DNA of 64,000 bases from assembly GCA_027487685.1 (NCBI GenBank), contig JAIYDC010000081.1, positions 1 to 64,000 on the forward strand, read 5' to 3'. The notes under the pieces were generated by a model. That model was not told the DNA's origin and did no database searches. It saw only the letters and a program-made list of their open reading frames with translations. Positions 54,989-64,000 of the stretch are shown here, piece by piece. The position numbers and the translations under genes are program-made. Within the stretch, counting starts at the first letter, position 1. Each line of letters starts with the position of its first letter. The stretch is from Pseudomonadota bacterium (GTDB lineage: Bacteria; Bdellovibrionota; Bacteriovoracia; Bacteriovoracales; Bacteriovoracaceae).

Positions 54989-56674
54989 CTAGGGGTTGTG
55001 GATGAAGCGCAGGGAATAGTCCGAGACCTGGAGGACAAAGTTTTCAATGGTCACGAGATTCTGGATGAGCTTTGAGAGACTCAAATTCGAAATATTGAGC
55101 TCATGAAGCTGGATCTGAATCTCACGGGAGCTCTCGATGATCTCCCCTTTGATCACCTTCTCGATCTGGTTCTTATTGGCGACCAAAAGCTGGTGCGAAT
55201 AGAGGGTCATCAGTTCTCCGAGAATCAAATAGAAAGTCATCGTCAGAAGGCTCGGATTGACTCGTGCCTTGAACTCAGCGTGCTTACTCGAGTCGAAGTT
55301 AAAGCGTATGCCACTTTCTACAGTACGGAAGCGCAACAGATTCTGCGCCTGCTGGTAGCAAATGTCGATGGTGCTTCGTGGATCTTCTGAATACGCCAGA
55401 GATTTTGGATTGGCCCGCGAGAAACCAAGGAACGTCTCGATCAACTGCTTGCACCTTTGAGCGCCGTTTTTCATCTCCACCAAGGTTTGCGTCGCTTCCT
55501 GATCATGGTCCTCATCCAGAAGAAGCAGCGTCAAGGCGGCCTGGATACCAGCAATCGGGTTATTCAGCTCGTGAGCGATGCTCGAGCTGATAATTCCGAG
55601 TTCCTGACCTGAGGGAGTCAGGTTACCATCACCCTTAAGAAAGAAACTCTCGGTGAAGAAGACGAAGAGAATCTTCTCCTGGTCCATATGATAGATATTC
55701 TTCCGGAAGATATTGTACGGGATATCGTTGATGAGGATTTTTTCTCGCAGCTTGAGTCGCAGGCAGTGGGCCGGAGGATGCCCCAACTTTCCGAAGAGCG
55801 TATTATGCTGGTGCACTTCTCCACTCCCAGAAAGAAGGGCCACAGGAAACGGTATGCCATCGAGCACACTTTCCCACAGAGATTCATCGAAGAAGGGGTC
55901 TTTGATCTCCTGCTGGGAACGGAAGAAGTTAACCAGCGTAGTGAAAAAGAAGAGTCGCTTCATGAGCCGAATGGCGTCGTCGTCATCCCAGTGAAGTTCC
56001 ATACCGATAAATTCACCCTTAAAGGGTGGAAGAATCAGAAAGGACTCCGTTGGATGAAAAGAACCCAGGTCTCGGGCCGTAAGGAAGCGGAAGCGCGCCC
56101 GTTCGATGTGAACCTTGACGAATTGCTTCAATACTTTCTCTAGCTTAAGGATGTCGTCGGACTGGATGAGGTCTCGCTCGAGGTGAACGAGCGCCTGGGC
56201 GTAGTCCAGAAGAACCTCGGTGGTAAAGACTTCGTCGGCCTTGAGGGAGATGACCTGGCGCACCTTCAACTCAAAGCGCCGCAGGTTTTTCAAACCCCGT
56301 GACATAAAGATGTCTTCACGGGCCAGGATAAACTTTTGAAGCGACGGTCTTAGTAGGCGTTCAAGTTGCCGGCGATCAATTCCATCGTCTAGGACAGCAT
56401 CGGCCTGAGACTCGCTGATGTTCTGGCCGAAACTAAAGAGCCCCTGATTCTGATCCAGAAGACAGATGCGAAATTCTTGACCGGCAGAGATCCCGTGGAG
56501 CGAAGTTTCCGAAATAAAGTCGACGACGAACTTATCGGCGGTCGCCGGAGTAGCGAGGGACTCGGATAGAATGGCATCTCTGAACTCAGAGAGTACAATT
56601 TCGAGGCTTTTCCGGAGATCCGGGGAGAGCATCGGGTCAATCCGGAACTGAAGGACTCCTGAGTACTGCTGCAT
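54989..56674 (-). CDS. Sensor histidine-kinase-like protein
   Basis: SSSIAHELNNPIAGIQAALTLLLL H-box; conserved catalytic ATPase boxes not obvious. Confidence 0.75.
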   Translation of the reverse strand: MQQYSGVLQFRIDPMLSPDLRKSLEIVLSEFRDAILSESLATPATADKFVVDFISETSLHGISAGQEFRICLLDQNQGLFSFGQNISESQADAVLDDGIDRRQLERLLRPSLQKFILAREDIFMSRGLKNLRRFELKVRQVISLKADEVFTTEVLLDYAQALVHLERDLIQSDDILKLEKVLKQFVKVHIERARFRFLTARDLGSFHPTESFLILPPFKGEFIGMELHWDDDDAIRLMKRLFFFTTLVNFFRSQQEIKDPFFDESLWESVLDGIPFPVALLSGSGEVHQHNTLFGKLGHPPAHCLRLKLREKILINDIPYNIFRKNIYHMDQEKILFVFFTESFFLKGDGNLTPSGQELGIISSSIAHELNNPIAGIQAALTLLLLDEDHDQEATQTLVEMKNGAQRCKQLIETFLGFSRANPKSLAYSEDPRSTIDICYQQAQNLLRFRTVESGIRFNFDSSKHAEFKARVNPSLLTMTFYLILGELMTLYSHQLLVANKNQIEKVIKGEIIESSREIQIQLHELNISNLSLSKLIQNLVTIENFVLQVSDYSLRFIHNP

Positions 56675-57513
56675 TATTCCTTAAAAGCTTTCTTGGTCTC
56701 TGAGATCATGACGTCGCCGTCGATGTACTGGCCCTGCACTTTAACACCCCAGTGGAGGTGTGGTCCAGAGGTTCTTCCGGTATTTCCGGAGAGGCCAATG
56801 AGCTCTCCACGTTTAACGAAGCGCCCCGCTTCGATCAGGGTCTTTGAGAGGTGACCATAGACAGTAAAGATATCCAACCCGTGGTCGATGATGACGGTTC
56901 CACCGGTATAAAAAAGATCTCCAGAAAAAACCACCTTCCCCGCGTTAGCAGCTGGAACATTATCCCCTACCGCTGCACGATAATCGATCCCCAGGTGCTG
57001 GCCCTTTTTTTGCTTATTATAAACGCGCTTAGTTCCGTAAATACTCGTGACAGCACTACTCATAGGCGCTTGGAATGCGGTCTTAAACTGCATCCGATCC
57101 AGAGAGAGCGAATAGAGCTTATTAAGGACTAACTGCTCTGCATCGGCGCGCTTTTGGTTCACGGGAGAGAGCTTGATAGTCTTCGGTTCAACTTTAAGTT
57201 TCTCCGCCGGGTACTCCCGGTTCTCAACTTTAAAAAAGAGATCGGCGAGCACCTGATCCCCTTGCTTGAAGGTGCAAGTAAATGGGTTCAGGTCGGAGAA
57301 GTAGCTCTGGATGATGAAGGCCTGCACCTGTTTTCCCTCGCGCTGGAGCTTGACCCTCTGGTCACCGCAAAAGAGTTTTACGTCTTCGCCTGGGAGTTCA
57401 AGCTCGATCCAACGGACTTCTCCTGGGCGGATTGTAAGCTCTTGTTGAATCGGATTTTTCGCCCAGGCAGTATTCAGGCAGAGGATGGGAAGGAGGGAGA
57501 TGAAAAGCTTCAT
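56674..57513 (-). CDS. M23-family peptidase
   Basis: GQHLGIDYRAAVGDNVPAANAGKVVF...TVYGHLS...SGPHLHWGVKV. Confidence 0.95.
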   Translation of the reverse strand: MKLFISLLPILCLNTAWAKNPIQQELTIRPGEVRWIELELPGEDVKLFCGDQRVKLQREGKQVQAFIIQSYFSDLNPFTCTFKQGDQVLADLFFKVENREYPAEKLKVEPKTIKLSPVNQKRADAEQLVLNKLYSLSLDRMQFKTAFQAPMSSAVTSIYGTKRVYNKQKKGQHLGIDYRAAVGDNVPAANAGKVVFSGDLFYTGGTVIIDHGLDIFTVYGHLSKTLIEAGRFVKRGELIGLSGNTGRTSGPHLHWGVKVQGQYIDGDVMISETKKAFKE

Positions 57514-57514
57514 A

Positions 57515-58783
57515 TTATTCCTTTAATGCCTTTCCCTTACCGTCATGAAAAACAAGGTCCATCTTCGTGCCTGAGGCGAGGCGCTCAAAGCCGTCACGGG
57601 AAGTGATGACGGAGCCATTGGAGAGCGAAACGTAGGAATACCCCCGGCCCAAAACATTGGTCGGATTCAGCGCCCGAAGGACCTGCTCCAGGCGCTGAAG
57701 CATCTCGCTGCGCCGCTGGCCTTGAAGTTCTGTGAGGTGACCTAACCGAAGGATCCCGTCATCGAGACGCTGTGTCCTCTCTCTTAGTCCGGTAAGCTCA
57801 GGGCCCCGGTCGGTGAGACGTATCCTTTCAAGACGCTTGTCTGCGTCACGGAGCTTCTGGCGCATAAGGTTCAGGAGTTCTCTCGGATGAAATCTGTGCA
57901 TCAGAAGTTGAATGTGCTGATTCAGTTTAAAGAGATTTGACTTCAAGTGTGTGTGACAGAATGTGAGCCTCGCGCGCAGCTCGGTCTGGGGCTGCGATAA
58001 GGTCTCGGCCGCTGCGGTCGGTGTCTCAGAACGATGATCGGCCACGTAATCACTGAGAGTATAATCAACCTGATGACCCACGGCCGAGATGACCGGAATC
58101 GGACACTCGGCAATGGCACGGACAAGTGCTTCGTCGTTGAACGCCCAGAGATCCTCAAGGCTTCCTCCACCTCGGGTGAGAACAATCACCTCGATCCCGG
58201 AAATTCCCTGAACCTTCTGGAGTGCTTCACGAAGTGATCGAGGGGCGCCCTCCCCTTGGACTAAGGCCGGAGCAATGAGAACGTCATGCCAGAGAGAACG
58301 CCGATCCAGGACGTTCAAAAAATCCTGAAGAGCAGCACCGTGCTCAGCGGTTATCACAGCGATCCGCTTAGGAAATGCCGGAAGGGCCTTCTTCTTCTCC
58401 AGATCAAAGAGCCCCTCTTGGGAAAGGCGCGCCTTCAGTCGTTCGAACTGGAGTTTGAGCTGGCCCTCCCCGGCGGGAAAGATGCGCTTTGCTAAGAGCT
58501 GGAAGGTCCCACGCTTCTGATAAACACTCAGAGGTCCAACGACAACAATCTTATCGCCGTTCTTTAGGTTTCGTATGAGTGGATTTCTGAGGGCGTCTCC
58601 CCGGAAGAGAGCGCAAGAGATACTGGCATTTTCGTCGGAAAGAGTGAAATACCAGTGCCCAGCACCCGAAGGCGAAAGGTTAGTCACTTCCCCTTGAACC
58701 ATGACCTCATGGAACTGCTCCTCAAGAACATCCTTGATGGAGTTGACGAGGTCGGAGACGGACGCCGCGTCAACGCCAATCAT
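57515..58783 (-). CDS. xseA: Exodeoxyribonuclease VII large subunit
   Basis: VMVQGEVTNLSPSGAGHWYFTLSDENASISCALFRG, VLTRGGGSLEDLWAFNDEALVRAIAECPIPVISAVGHQVDYTLSDYVADHRSETPTAAAE. Confidence 0.97.
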   Translation of the reverse strand: MIGVDAASVSDLVNSIKDVLEEQFHEVMVQGEVTNLSPSGAGHWYFTLSDENASISCALFRGDALRNPLIRNLKNGDKIVVVGPLSVYQKRGTFQLLAKRIFPAGEGQLKLQFERLKARLSQEGLFDLEKKKALPAFPKRIAVITAEHGAALQDFLNVLDRRSLWHDVLIAPALVQGEGAPRSLREALQKVQGISGIEVIVLTRGGGSLEDLWAFNDEALVRAIAECPIPVISAVGHQVDYTLSDYVADHRSETPTAAAETLSQPQTELRARLTFCHTHLKSNLFKLNQHIQLLMHRFHPRELLNLMRQKLRDADKRLERIRLTDRGPELTGLRERTQRLDDGILRLGHLTELQGQRRSEMLQRLEQVLRALNPTNVLGRGYSYVSLSNGSVITSRDGFERLASGTKMDLVFHDGKGKALKE

Positions 58784-60210
58784 TGGCCCCGATCCACCTT
58801 CGACTTCGCTTCAAAAACGCGGAAGCCCTGAAGGTAACGGATCGCCTGTTGGACCTGATAGTCCTGAGACGGATCAAAGGTTTTAAAGATGTCCTCGTCT
58901 TTTTCCTTTTTGTCTTTAGCGACCCGTGCCTCACTGCGCTTGGCCTCAAGCTCACGGACACGCTGAACGCGCTCCTTCCTCTCGGTGGCCTCCCGGGATG
59001 CACGCTCGTCATTTGTTTCAATGGTTGCAGTGAGATGCCCCTTCAGATCCTTCTCTCGGATGTAACGGTCCTCTTTTAGACCCCGCTCGAACTCCCCGGC
59101 CGAGAGCTCCTCAATCGCTACGTCGGGGGTAATTCCAATCGCCTGGATCTTCCGGTTCTTCGGCGTCATGTACTGGGCAATCGTGAGCTTCACGCCGCTC
59201 TCTTTATCGACCTGTGCTACCGTCTGGACCGAGCCTTTACCAAAGGAAAGGGATCCCATGATGACAGCACGGCCGTGATCCTGGAGCGCTCCTGCCACGA
59301 TTTCCGAAGCTGAAGCCGAAGCGCCGTTAATCAGCACCACCATCGGTGTCGCGAGGTCTTTAACGCCCGACTTCTTCACGTAGCGGATATCTTTGTTCTG
59401 AGGGTCACGGGCCTCTGTTGTAACGACGATACCTTCCTTCAGGAAAATTGAAGAGACGTCAACCGCCTGATCGAGGAGACCTCCTGGATTGGAACGCAGG
59501 TCGAGAATAAGACCTGAGAACTCGCCACCGGTGGCCTTCGCCTTCATGGACTTAAGCGCCTGCTCGACCGATTCAGCCGAGCGCTTCTGAAACTGAGTCA
59601 GTCGCACGTAAGCAAACTTCTCTTTTATGAGCTCGGCCTTGACTGGCTTGACCTTGATGATTTCCCGCTGAAGAGTAAAGTGCTTCACACCTTCTACCCC
59701 ATCGCGCAGGATGCCTAGGTGGATTTTCTCACCGACTTTTCCCCGCATTTTCTCGATCGACTGATCAAGGGTCATGCCGACGATGGGCTCGTGGTTTATC
59801 TCAACGAGTTTGTCTTTAGGCTTAAGGCCCGCTCTGAACGCTGGTGTATCGTCGATCGGAGTCACGATGAAGATCACCCCATCCTTTTGTGTGACCTCAA
59901 GACCCAGACCACCGAACTCGCCAGCGGTATCGTTCTGCATCTTCTCGAAGAAGTCTTTATTCAGGAAGGCAGAGTGAGGGTCTAGTGTCTCCATCATTCC
60001 TTTGAGCGCCCCTTCGATAAGTTTCTCGGTGCTCACGGGACGGTAATACTGGGTCTCAACGAGGTGAAGGACCTTATTGAAGAGTTCGAGCTGTTCGAAA
60101 CGGGATTTGTTCTCGGTCAGCTTGGGCGCAGGCCCTGAAGCTTCCTCACGTGAGTATAATGGGGTAGAGAGTAAGAGAGTTGAGAGAGCGAGTGTCGCAA
60201 GACGAGACAT
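58780..60210 (-). CDS. S41-family C-terminal processing peptidase with PDZ domain
   Basis: ALKGMMETLDPHSAFL, LILDLRSNPGGLLDQAVDVSSIFL, NGASASASEIVAGALQDHGRA, FGKGSVQT. Confidence 0.96.
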   Translation of the reverse strand: MSRLATLALSTLLLSTPLYSREEASGPAPKLTENKSRFEQLELFNKVLHLVETQYYRPVSTEKLIEGALKGMMETLDPHSAFLNKDFFEKMQNDTAGEFGGLGLEVTQKDGVIFIVTPIDDTPAFRAGLKPKDKLVEINHEPIVGMTLDQSIEKMRGKVGEKIHLGILRDGVEGVKHFTLQREIIKVKPVKAELIKEKFAYVRLTQFQKRSAESVEQALKSMKAKATGGEFSGLILDLRSNPGGLLDQAVDVSSIFLKEGIVVTTEARDPQNKDIRYVKKSGVKDLATPMVVLINGASASASEIVAGALQDHGRAVIMGSLSFGKGSVQTVAQVDKESGVKLTIAQYMTPKNRKIQAIGITPDVAIEELSAGEFERGLKEDRYIREKDLKGHLTATIETNDERASREATERKERVQRVRELEAKRSEARVAKDKKEKDEDIFKTFDPSQDYQVQQAIRYLQGFRVFEAKSKVDRGQ

Positions 60211-60238
60211 GAGTACTCCTGGGAGCGTAAAGGTGCCC

Positions 60239-61267
60239 CTAGATTTTACTCACTCCCTTTTGGTCTAACCACAAAATTGTGTTCTGCGCGGTGTTTTTCT
60301 TCCGGACTTCAAAGTAGAGATTCTGAGGTTCTTTGGTATCGTTGCGCGTGTAAGCGAGGATGTCGCCACTACCAACGGTATCATCTTTTTTCACCCGAAT
60401 ATCCATCCGCCCTAGAAGAACCGTCCGGAGGTCGTTGCCATGGTCAATCAAGACAACCTGGCCATAGGCCGCTAGGTCGCCAGCATAGACAATCTTTCCG
60501 CCACCCACCGCCTTCACTGGTTGGGTCGCCGAGAACTTGAAGGTCACGCCCTTTGGGCTCGGTGTGAAGCTCATGTAATCGTCGACAGGTCGGGAGAATA
60601 AGCGGTCCGGTTTACTCTGAATCACCGGTGCCCCGCTAAGTTCTTTTTTAACTGCTGCGAACCGCGACGCGAGCTTCGACGACTGGACCTGGGACTCGGC
60701 TTTTTTCTTGCTTTCAACTCTCAAAAGGTAGGATGCCATGACGGCTTTTTTCCGCGCCTCAAGCTCTCCGATGACTGCGGCCAGTTCCTCTTCATTACGG
60801 CGGAGTTCAATGAGCTTTTGATCGAACTCTGCTACCTTGGCGTCGTAACCTGTAAGTTCGGTCTCGCTTTGTTTGAGTTTGTCCTGAGCGCGGCGAAGAA
60901 GCTCAAGATGAACCTTCCGCTGCCACGGCTCAGTGGTCTCATTTTCGCTCTCAAGAAGATAGCTCTGAAGGATCCGCTTGTTCTCTGCTTGAGTTGTCCG
61001 GACTTCCTCGCGCTTTCTGGTGAGCTCGTCCCGGTACAGCTTAATATCGCCCTCGAACTGACGGATTTGCTCGAGGCTTGAGACATAGAGATTGTTCTTT
61101 GCTCCTAGCTCCTTCTCGAGTGTCGAGAGCCGCGCCCCGAGTTCGAGAACCTCCGTGCGATAACGAGCGAGCTGGTCACCGGGCCTTCTCACTGCGGCCC
61201 CCGTAGTCAGGGAGAGTGTGAGGGCAAGAGGAAAAACAAGGAAGCTCTTCATAGCGTTGGTTTCCAT
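60239..61267 (-). CDS. Murein hydrolase activator EnvC-like (coiled coil plus M23 domain)
   Basis: Long coiled coil; C-terminal GGGKIVYAGDLAAYGQVVLIDHGNDLRTVLLGRMDIRVKKDDTVGSGD. Confidence 0.85.
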   Translation of the reverse strand: METNAMKSFLVFPLALTLSLTTGAAVRRPGDQLARYRTEVLELGARLSTLEKELGAKNNLYVSSLEQIRQFEGDIKLYRDELTRKREEVRTTQAENKRILQSYLLESENETTEPWQRKVHLELLRRAQDKLKQSETELTGYDAKVAEFDQKLIELRRNEEELAAVIGELEARKKAVMASYLLRVESKKKAESQVQSSKLASRFAAVKKELSGAPVIQSKPDRLFSRPVDDYMSFTPSPKGVTFKFSATQPVKAVGGGKIVYAGDLAAYGQVVLIDHGNDLRTVLLGRMDIRVKKDDTVGSGDILAYTRNDTKEPQNLYFEVRKKNTAQNTILWLDQKGVSKI

Positions 61268-62049
61268 CTCCAGTCCTGCATTGAGAAGGTCCAGAATATG
61301 GAGAAGATCATGAATAAAATGAGAGAGTCGGTCACCTTGAGGGTCCCGTTCCAGATTCCGACGGCTGTAAAAATCGCGTAAACGAGGGTAAGGCCAGCAG
61401 CGATGCTCTTGGCGGCCACGAACTTCTTGCGCTGAAACTTCTCAATCAGATAGGCACGAGAACGGAAGACGTCGTAGCAGAGCCAGAAACAAACGATCCA
61501 AAGGAAGGCCACAATCCCCACGGCACCCCAGTCACCCGCCTTAGCGAGGAAGCCGTAAAACGGATGTGCTTTCATAACCCCGGTGATCTCGGGGTACTTG
61601 ATGTCTGTGGCGGTGACATGGTCTGCGCCTCCGAGCTTGACCACCTGCCCCCTAACGAAGTCGAGACTTTCGGCCGAGAGCGAAGAACTCATGACCACTC
61701 GAAGTGATTTAAATTCGAGAAGGCCCGCATCGAGGGCATAGCTACTTCCCAGCTCGCCGACCAAGGCACGGAGCTTCGAGCGCGATCGCTCAGACTCTTT
61801 ATCGTCGACAGCAACGACGCCTGGAAGTCGAGCTAGGAGCGTTTTGACTTTCACTGTATCCACCGTGCCGTCGAGAACGGCAACGAAGTACGGACTTACC
61901 ATCTTCTCAGGCGAGAGCTGCTCGATACTGGCTGCTAGCCAAGGCCTGTGCGTGAGACCCAGCGCTAGGAGGCAGGAGAAGAGTACAAAAGAAGCACCTC
62001 GGATGGGTGACTCCCCGATGGACTTGAAAAATTCTTTTAAATAAAACAT
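61249..62049 (-). CDS. FtsX-like permease
   Basis: Signal-anchor, large extracytoplasmic loop, C-terminal TM helices; adjacent to FtsE-like ATPase and EnvC-like gene. Confidence 0.75.
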   Translation of the reverse strand: MFYLKEFFKSIGESPIRGASFVLFSCLLALGLTHRPWLAASIEQLSPEKMVSPYFVAVLDGTVDTVKVKTLLARLPGVVAVDDKESERSRSKLRALVGELGSSYALDAGLLEFKSLRVVMSSSLSAESLDFVRGQVVKLGGADHVTATDIKYPEITGVMKAHPFYGFLAKAGDWGAVGIVAFLWIVCFWLCYDVFRSRAYLIEKFQRKKFVAAKSIAAGLTLVYAIFTAVGIWNGTLKVTDSLILFMIFSIFWTFSMQDWRWKPTL

Positions 62050-62747
62050 GCGTGACCCGCGTAAACGAGGCGTCCGTTTTCGAGGTGGGCGATTTTACCA
62101 GGGAACTGTTTAATCAGTTCCTTGTTATGGGTGGCCCACACAAGAGTCAGACCCTTCTTATGGTTAAAATGGTTTAGGACTTCAAACAAGCGGTAGGAGT
62201 TTTCTTTGTCTAGGGAGCTAGTGGGTTCATCCGCCAGGAGTGCCGTCGGCCGGCACAGGAGTGCTCGGATCATGGCAATCTTCTGGCGAAGACCCCCGTT
62301 ACAGTCTTCGATTTTCTGGCCCAACTGATCTTTCACCTGAAGCAGTCGAGCAAGGTCTTCCATCTCCCGATAAAATTCGTTCCGATCATTGTAGATGGCC
62401 GAATCGTAAGCAAGCCAGAGGTTATCCTCACAGGTTTTCTTCTGCAGAAGTCGTAGGTCCTGAAAGACGGTAGAGACGAAGTGCTTTGAATTTCGATCGT
62501 GGGGAAGGATCGCCTTGCCTGAGGTTGGTTGCAGATGACCACCGAGGACGCTTAAAAGTGAGGTCTTTCCGGCACCGGACGGGCCGGTGACAAATAGAAT
62601 CTCTCCCGGATAAATCGTTAATTGCACGGACTTCAGGGCCTTGACGGCACCATATTCTACGGAAAGATTATCCAAGTGGAACAAATAATTCTGCTGAGTT
62701 GTCCCCTGTCTAGGACGACCTTGTTGGGGAAGACGACCGGTTAACAT
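62037..62747 (-). CDS. ABC ATPase, FtsE-like
   Basis: VTGPSGAGKTSLLSVLGG Walker A; CNGGLRQKIAMIRALLCRPTALLADEPTSSLD. Confidence 0.88.
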   Translation of the reverse strand: MLTGRLPQQGRPRQGTTQQNYLFHLDNLSVEYGAVKALKSVQLTIYPGEILFVTGPSGAGKTSLLSVLGGHLQPTSGKAILPHDRNSKHFVSTVFQDLRLLQKKTCEDNLWLAYDSAIYNDRNEFYREMEDLARLLQVKDQLGQKIEDCNGGLRQKIAMIRALLCRPTALLADEPTSSLDKENSYRLFEVLNHFNHKKGLTLVWATHNKELIKQFPGKIAHLENGRLVYAGHACFI

Positions 62748-62889
62748 CCGTGAAACCTCTGCCTGAGTTGTTCGGGGTTCCTTCTTGGCACCCCGCTGAC
62801 CATTATGCAAACATTGTACCGAGCTTAGCCTGGGAAAGTAAAGAATCTGCCCCCGCAAAATACTCTACCTATCTACTCTGGATCAACTC

Positions 62890-64000
62890 CTAATCAATGA
62901 TCCCTTCGGCCTTGAGAAGCTCGTAAGCCGAGTCGGAACAGTAGACGTTGGGGACGAAGTTAAACTTCTGCTGAAGATCCGAGATGATCGAGTTTTCAAC
63001 GTCACCTAGGAGCTTGACGTCCCCGTCCTCCATTAAGATCTTGGCCGGATCCCGCTCGAGAAGAAGATTCTCATTGGTCTTTCCCTTTACAAGCTTACGG
63101 CGCGATTTAACGAACACGATATGCTTAGTGGGGAGATCCTCGACGATCCAGTCCATCGCCGTTCCTTTTTTCTTCAGGATTTCCTTAATCTCACGGATCT
63201 TCTCCTCCGCGCGCTTCATAATTTTATCGAGGACGTGATCTTCATCTTGGTTCAGTATCCGTTGCTTAAACTCCTCACACTTCACCGTCCGTGGTGCCTT
63301 CTCAAACAGAAGACAATGAGCAAGATCCTTCATTCGCGGATTGCGATCAAAAGTTCCGTCGGTGTAGCACCGGTGAACCTGCTGCATAAAATACTGATCA
63401 TTAAAGGTGTAGAAGTTATCCGGCTCGAATTCGATCATCTCCATGAGCTTTGAGTAGGTGTAGATCTGACCTTTCTCAAGCATATAGAAACAAAGTTCTT
63501 CGGCGATAGCATCGAAGCGAGCACCACGAGCAGAACGGATGACTTGTGAGTACCAGGCGAAACGCGCCATGAGAAAGTCCTCAACGGCATGAAGGGCGTT
63601 GTGGCCAATAGCGAGGACGTCGTGCCCATTCACGGAAGCGACCCGGAAGTGATGCAAAAGGTAGTCACGGTCATAGGTGCCGTACTTAATCCCTGAGTAG
63701 TGGGCGTCTCGGAGGAGATAGTCCATCCGATCGCAATCAACCTCTGAATGGAGGATCTGGTTGGCAAGGATGGACGGATCTATCCCCTTCACCAGATTTG
63801 AGATCTTCTGCGGGTCAATTTTATATTTTTTTAGGACGTAGGTTATCCCCCGCGGGTAATCAGTGTTCTTGATGATGTAGGAGCCCAGGTGTTCATGATC
63901 GTCCGGGTGGCGCTTGCCGTTTTTATCATTGGTGGTCTCTCCATAACGGATATAGGCCATCTCCGTGGTATGAGAAAACATAAATGTGCCTAAGTCATGG
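62890..64000 (-). CDS. HD-domain phosphohydrolase (partial, 5' end beyond window)
   Basis: Frame continues past 63981 as HDLGTFMFSH; HSEVDCDRMDYLLRDAHYSGI motif. Confidence 0.9.
   Translation of the reverse strand, partial: HDLGTFMFSHTTEMAYIRYGETTNDKNGKRHPDDHEHLGSYIIKNTDYPRGITYVLKKYKIDPQKISNLVKGIDPSILANQILHSEVDCDRMDYLLRDAHYSGIKYGTYDRDYLLHHFRVASVNGHDVLAIGHNALHAVEDFLMARFAWYSQVIRSARGARFDAIAEELCFYMLEKGQIYTYSKLMEMIEFEPDNFYTFNDQYFMQQVHRCYTDGTFDRNPRMKDLAHCLLFEKAPRTVKCEEFKQRILNQDEDHVLDKIMKRAEEKIREIKEILKKKGTAMDWIVEDLPTKHIVFVKSRRKLVKGKTNENLLLERDPAKILMEDGDVKLLGDVENSIISDLQQKFNFVPNVYCSDSAYELLKAEGIID

Noticed and set aside
1-64000. Search for tRNA, rRNA, CRISPR, IS or prophage signatures
   Set aside because: None recognised by eye on either strand; a tRNAscan/ISfinder/CRISPR search would be needed to be definitive.

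Overview
The window is a chromosomal segment with no phage, IS, CRISPR, rRNA or tRNA gene that I could recognise. Gene content (two adjacent DUF3015-type proteins, motAB, many orphan secreted proteins, a large nucleoside-salvage block) suggests a Bdellovibrionota-like bacterium; this is inference only. Core loci include peroxiredoxin/dps, a PIN-PhoH ATPase, coaD-rsmD, dtd, gshB, miaB, motAB, pabB, dnaB-rplI-DUF2232-rpsF/rpsR, icd, rng, nupC with deoA-punA-cdd, and a ftsE-ftsX-envC-ctpA-xseA-M23 block. The observations I consider most interesting are: (1) a single ORF encoding bS6 fused in frame to bS18, with a leader hairpin where an S6:S18 autoregulatory site is expected; (2) three tandem secreted paralogues, each with four Cx(12-13)C motifs on a roughly 31-aa helical-type repeat; (3) a secreted protein made of six 34-aa WTSSGGC repeats; (4) a consensus Rho-independent terminator embedded in the signal-peptide codons of a DUF4105-like gene; (5) a structured non-coding interval flanking a small ORF upstream of dps; (6) a probable CTG start codon on a TonB-like gene; (7) a degenerate N6-methyltransferase-like 904-aa protein; (8) an inverted repeat that would sequester the rng Shine-Dalgarno. 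All family calls were made by eye from the translations; no database searches were run.
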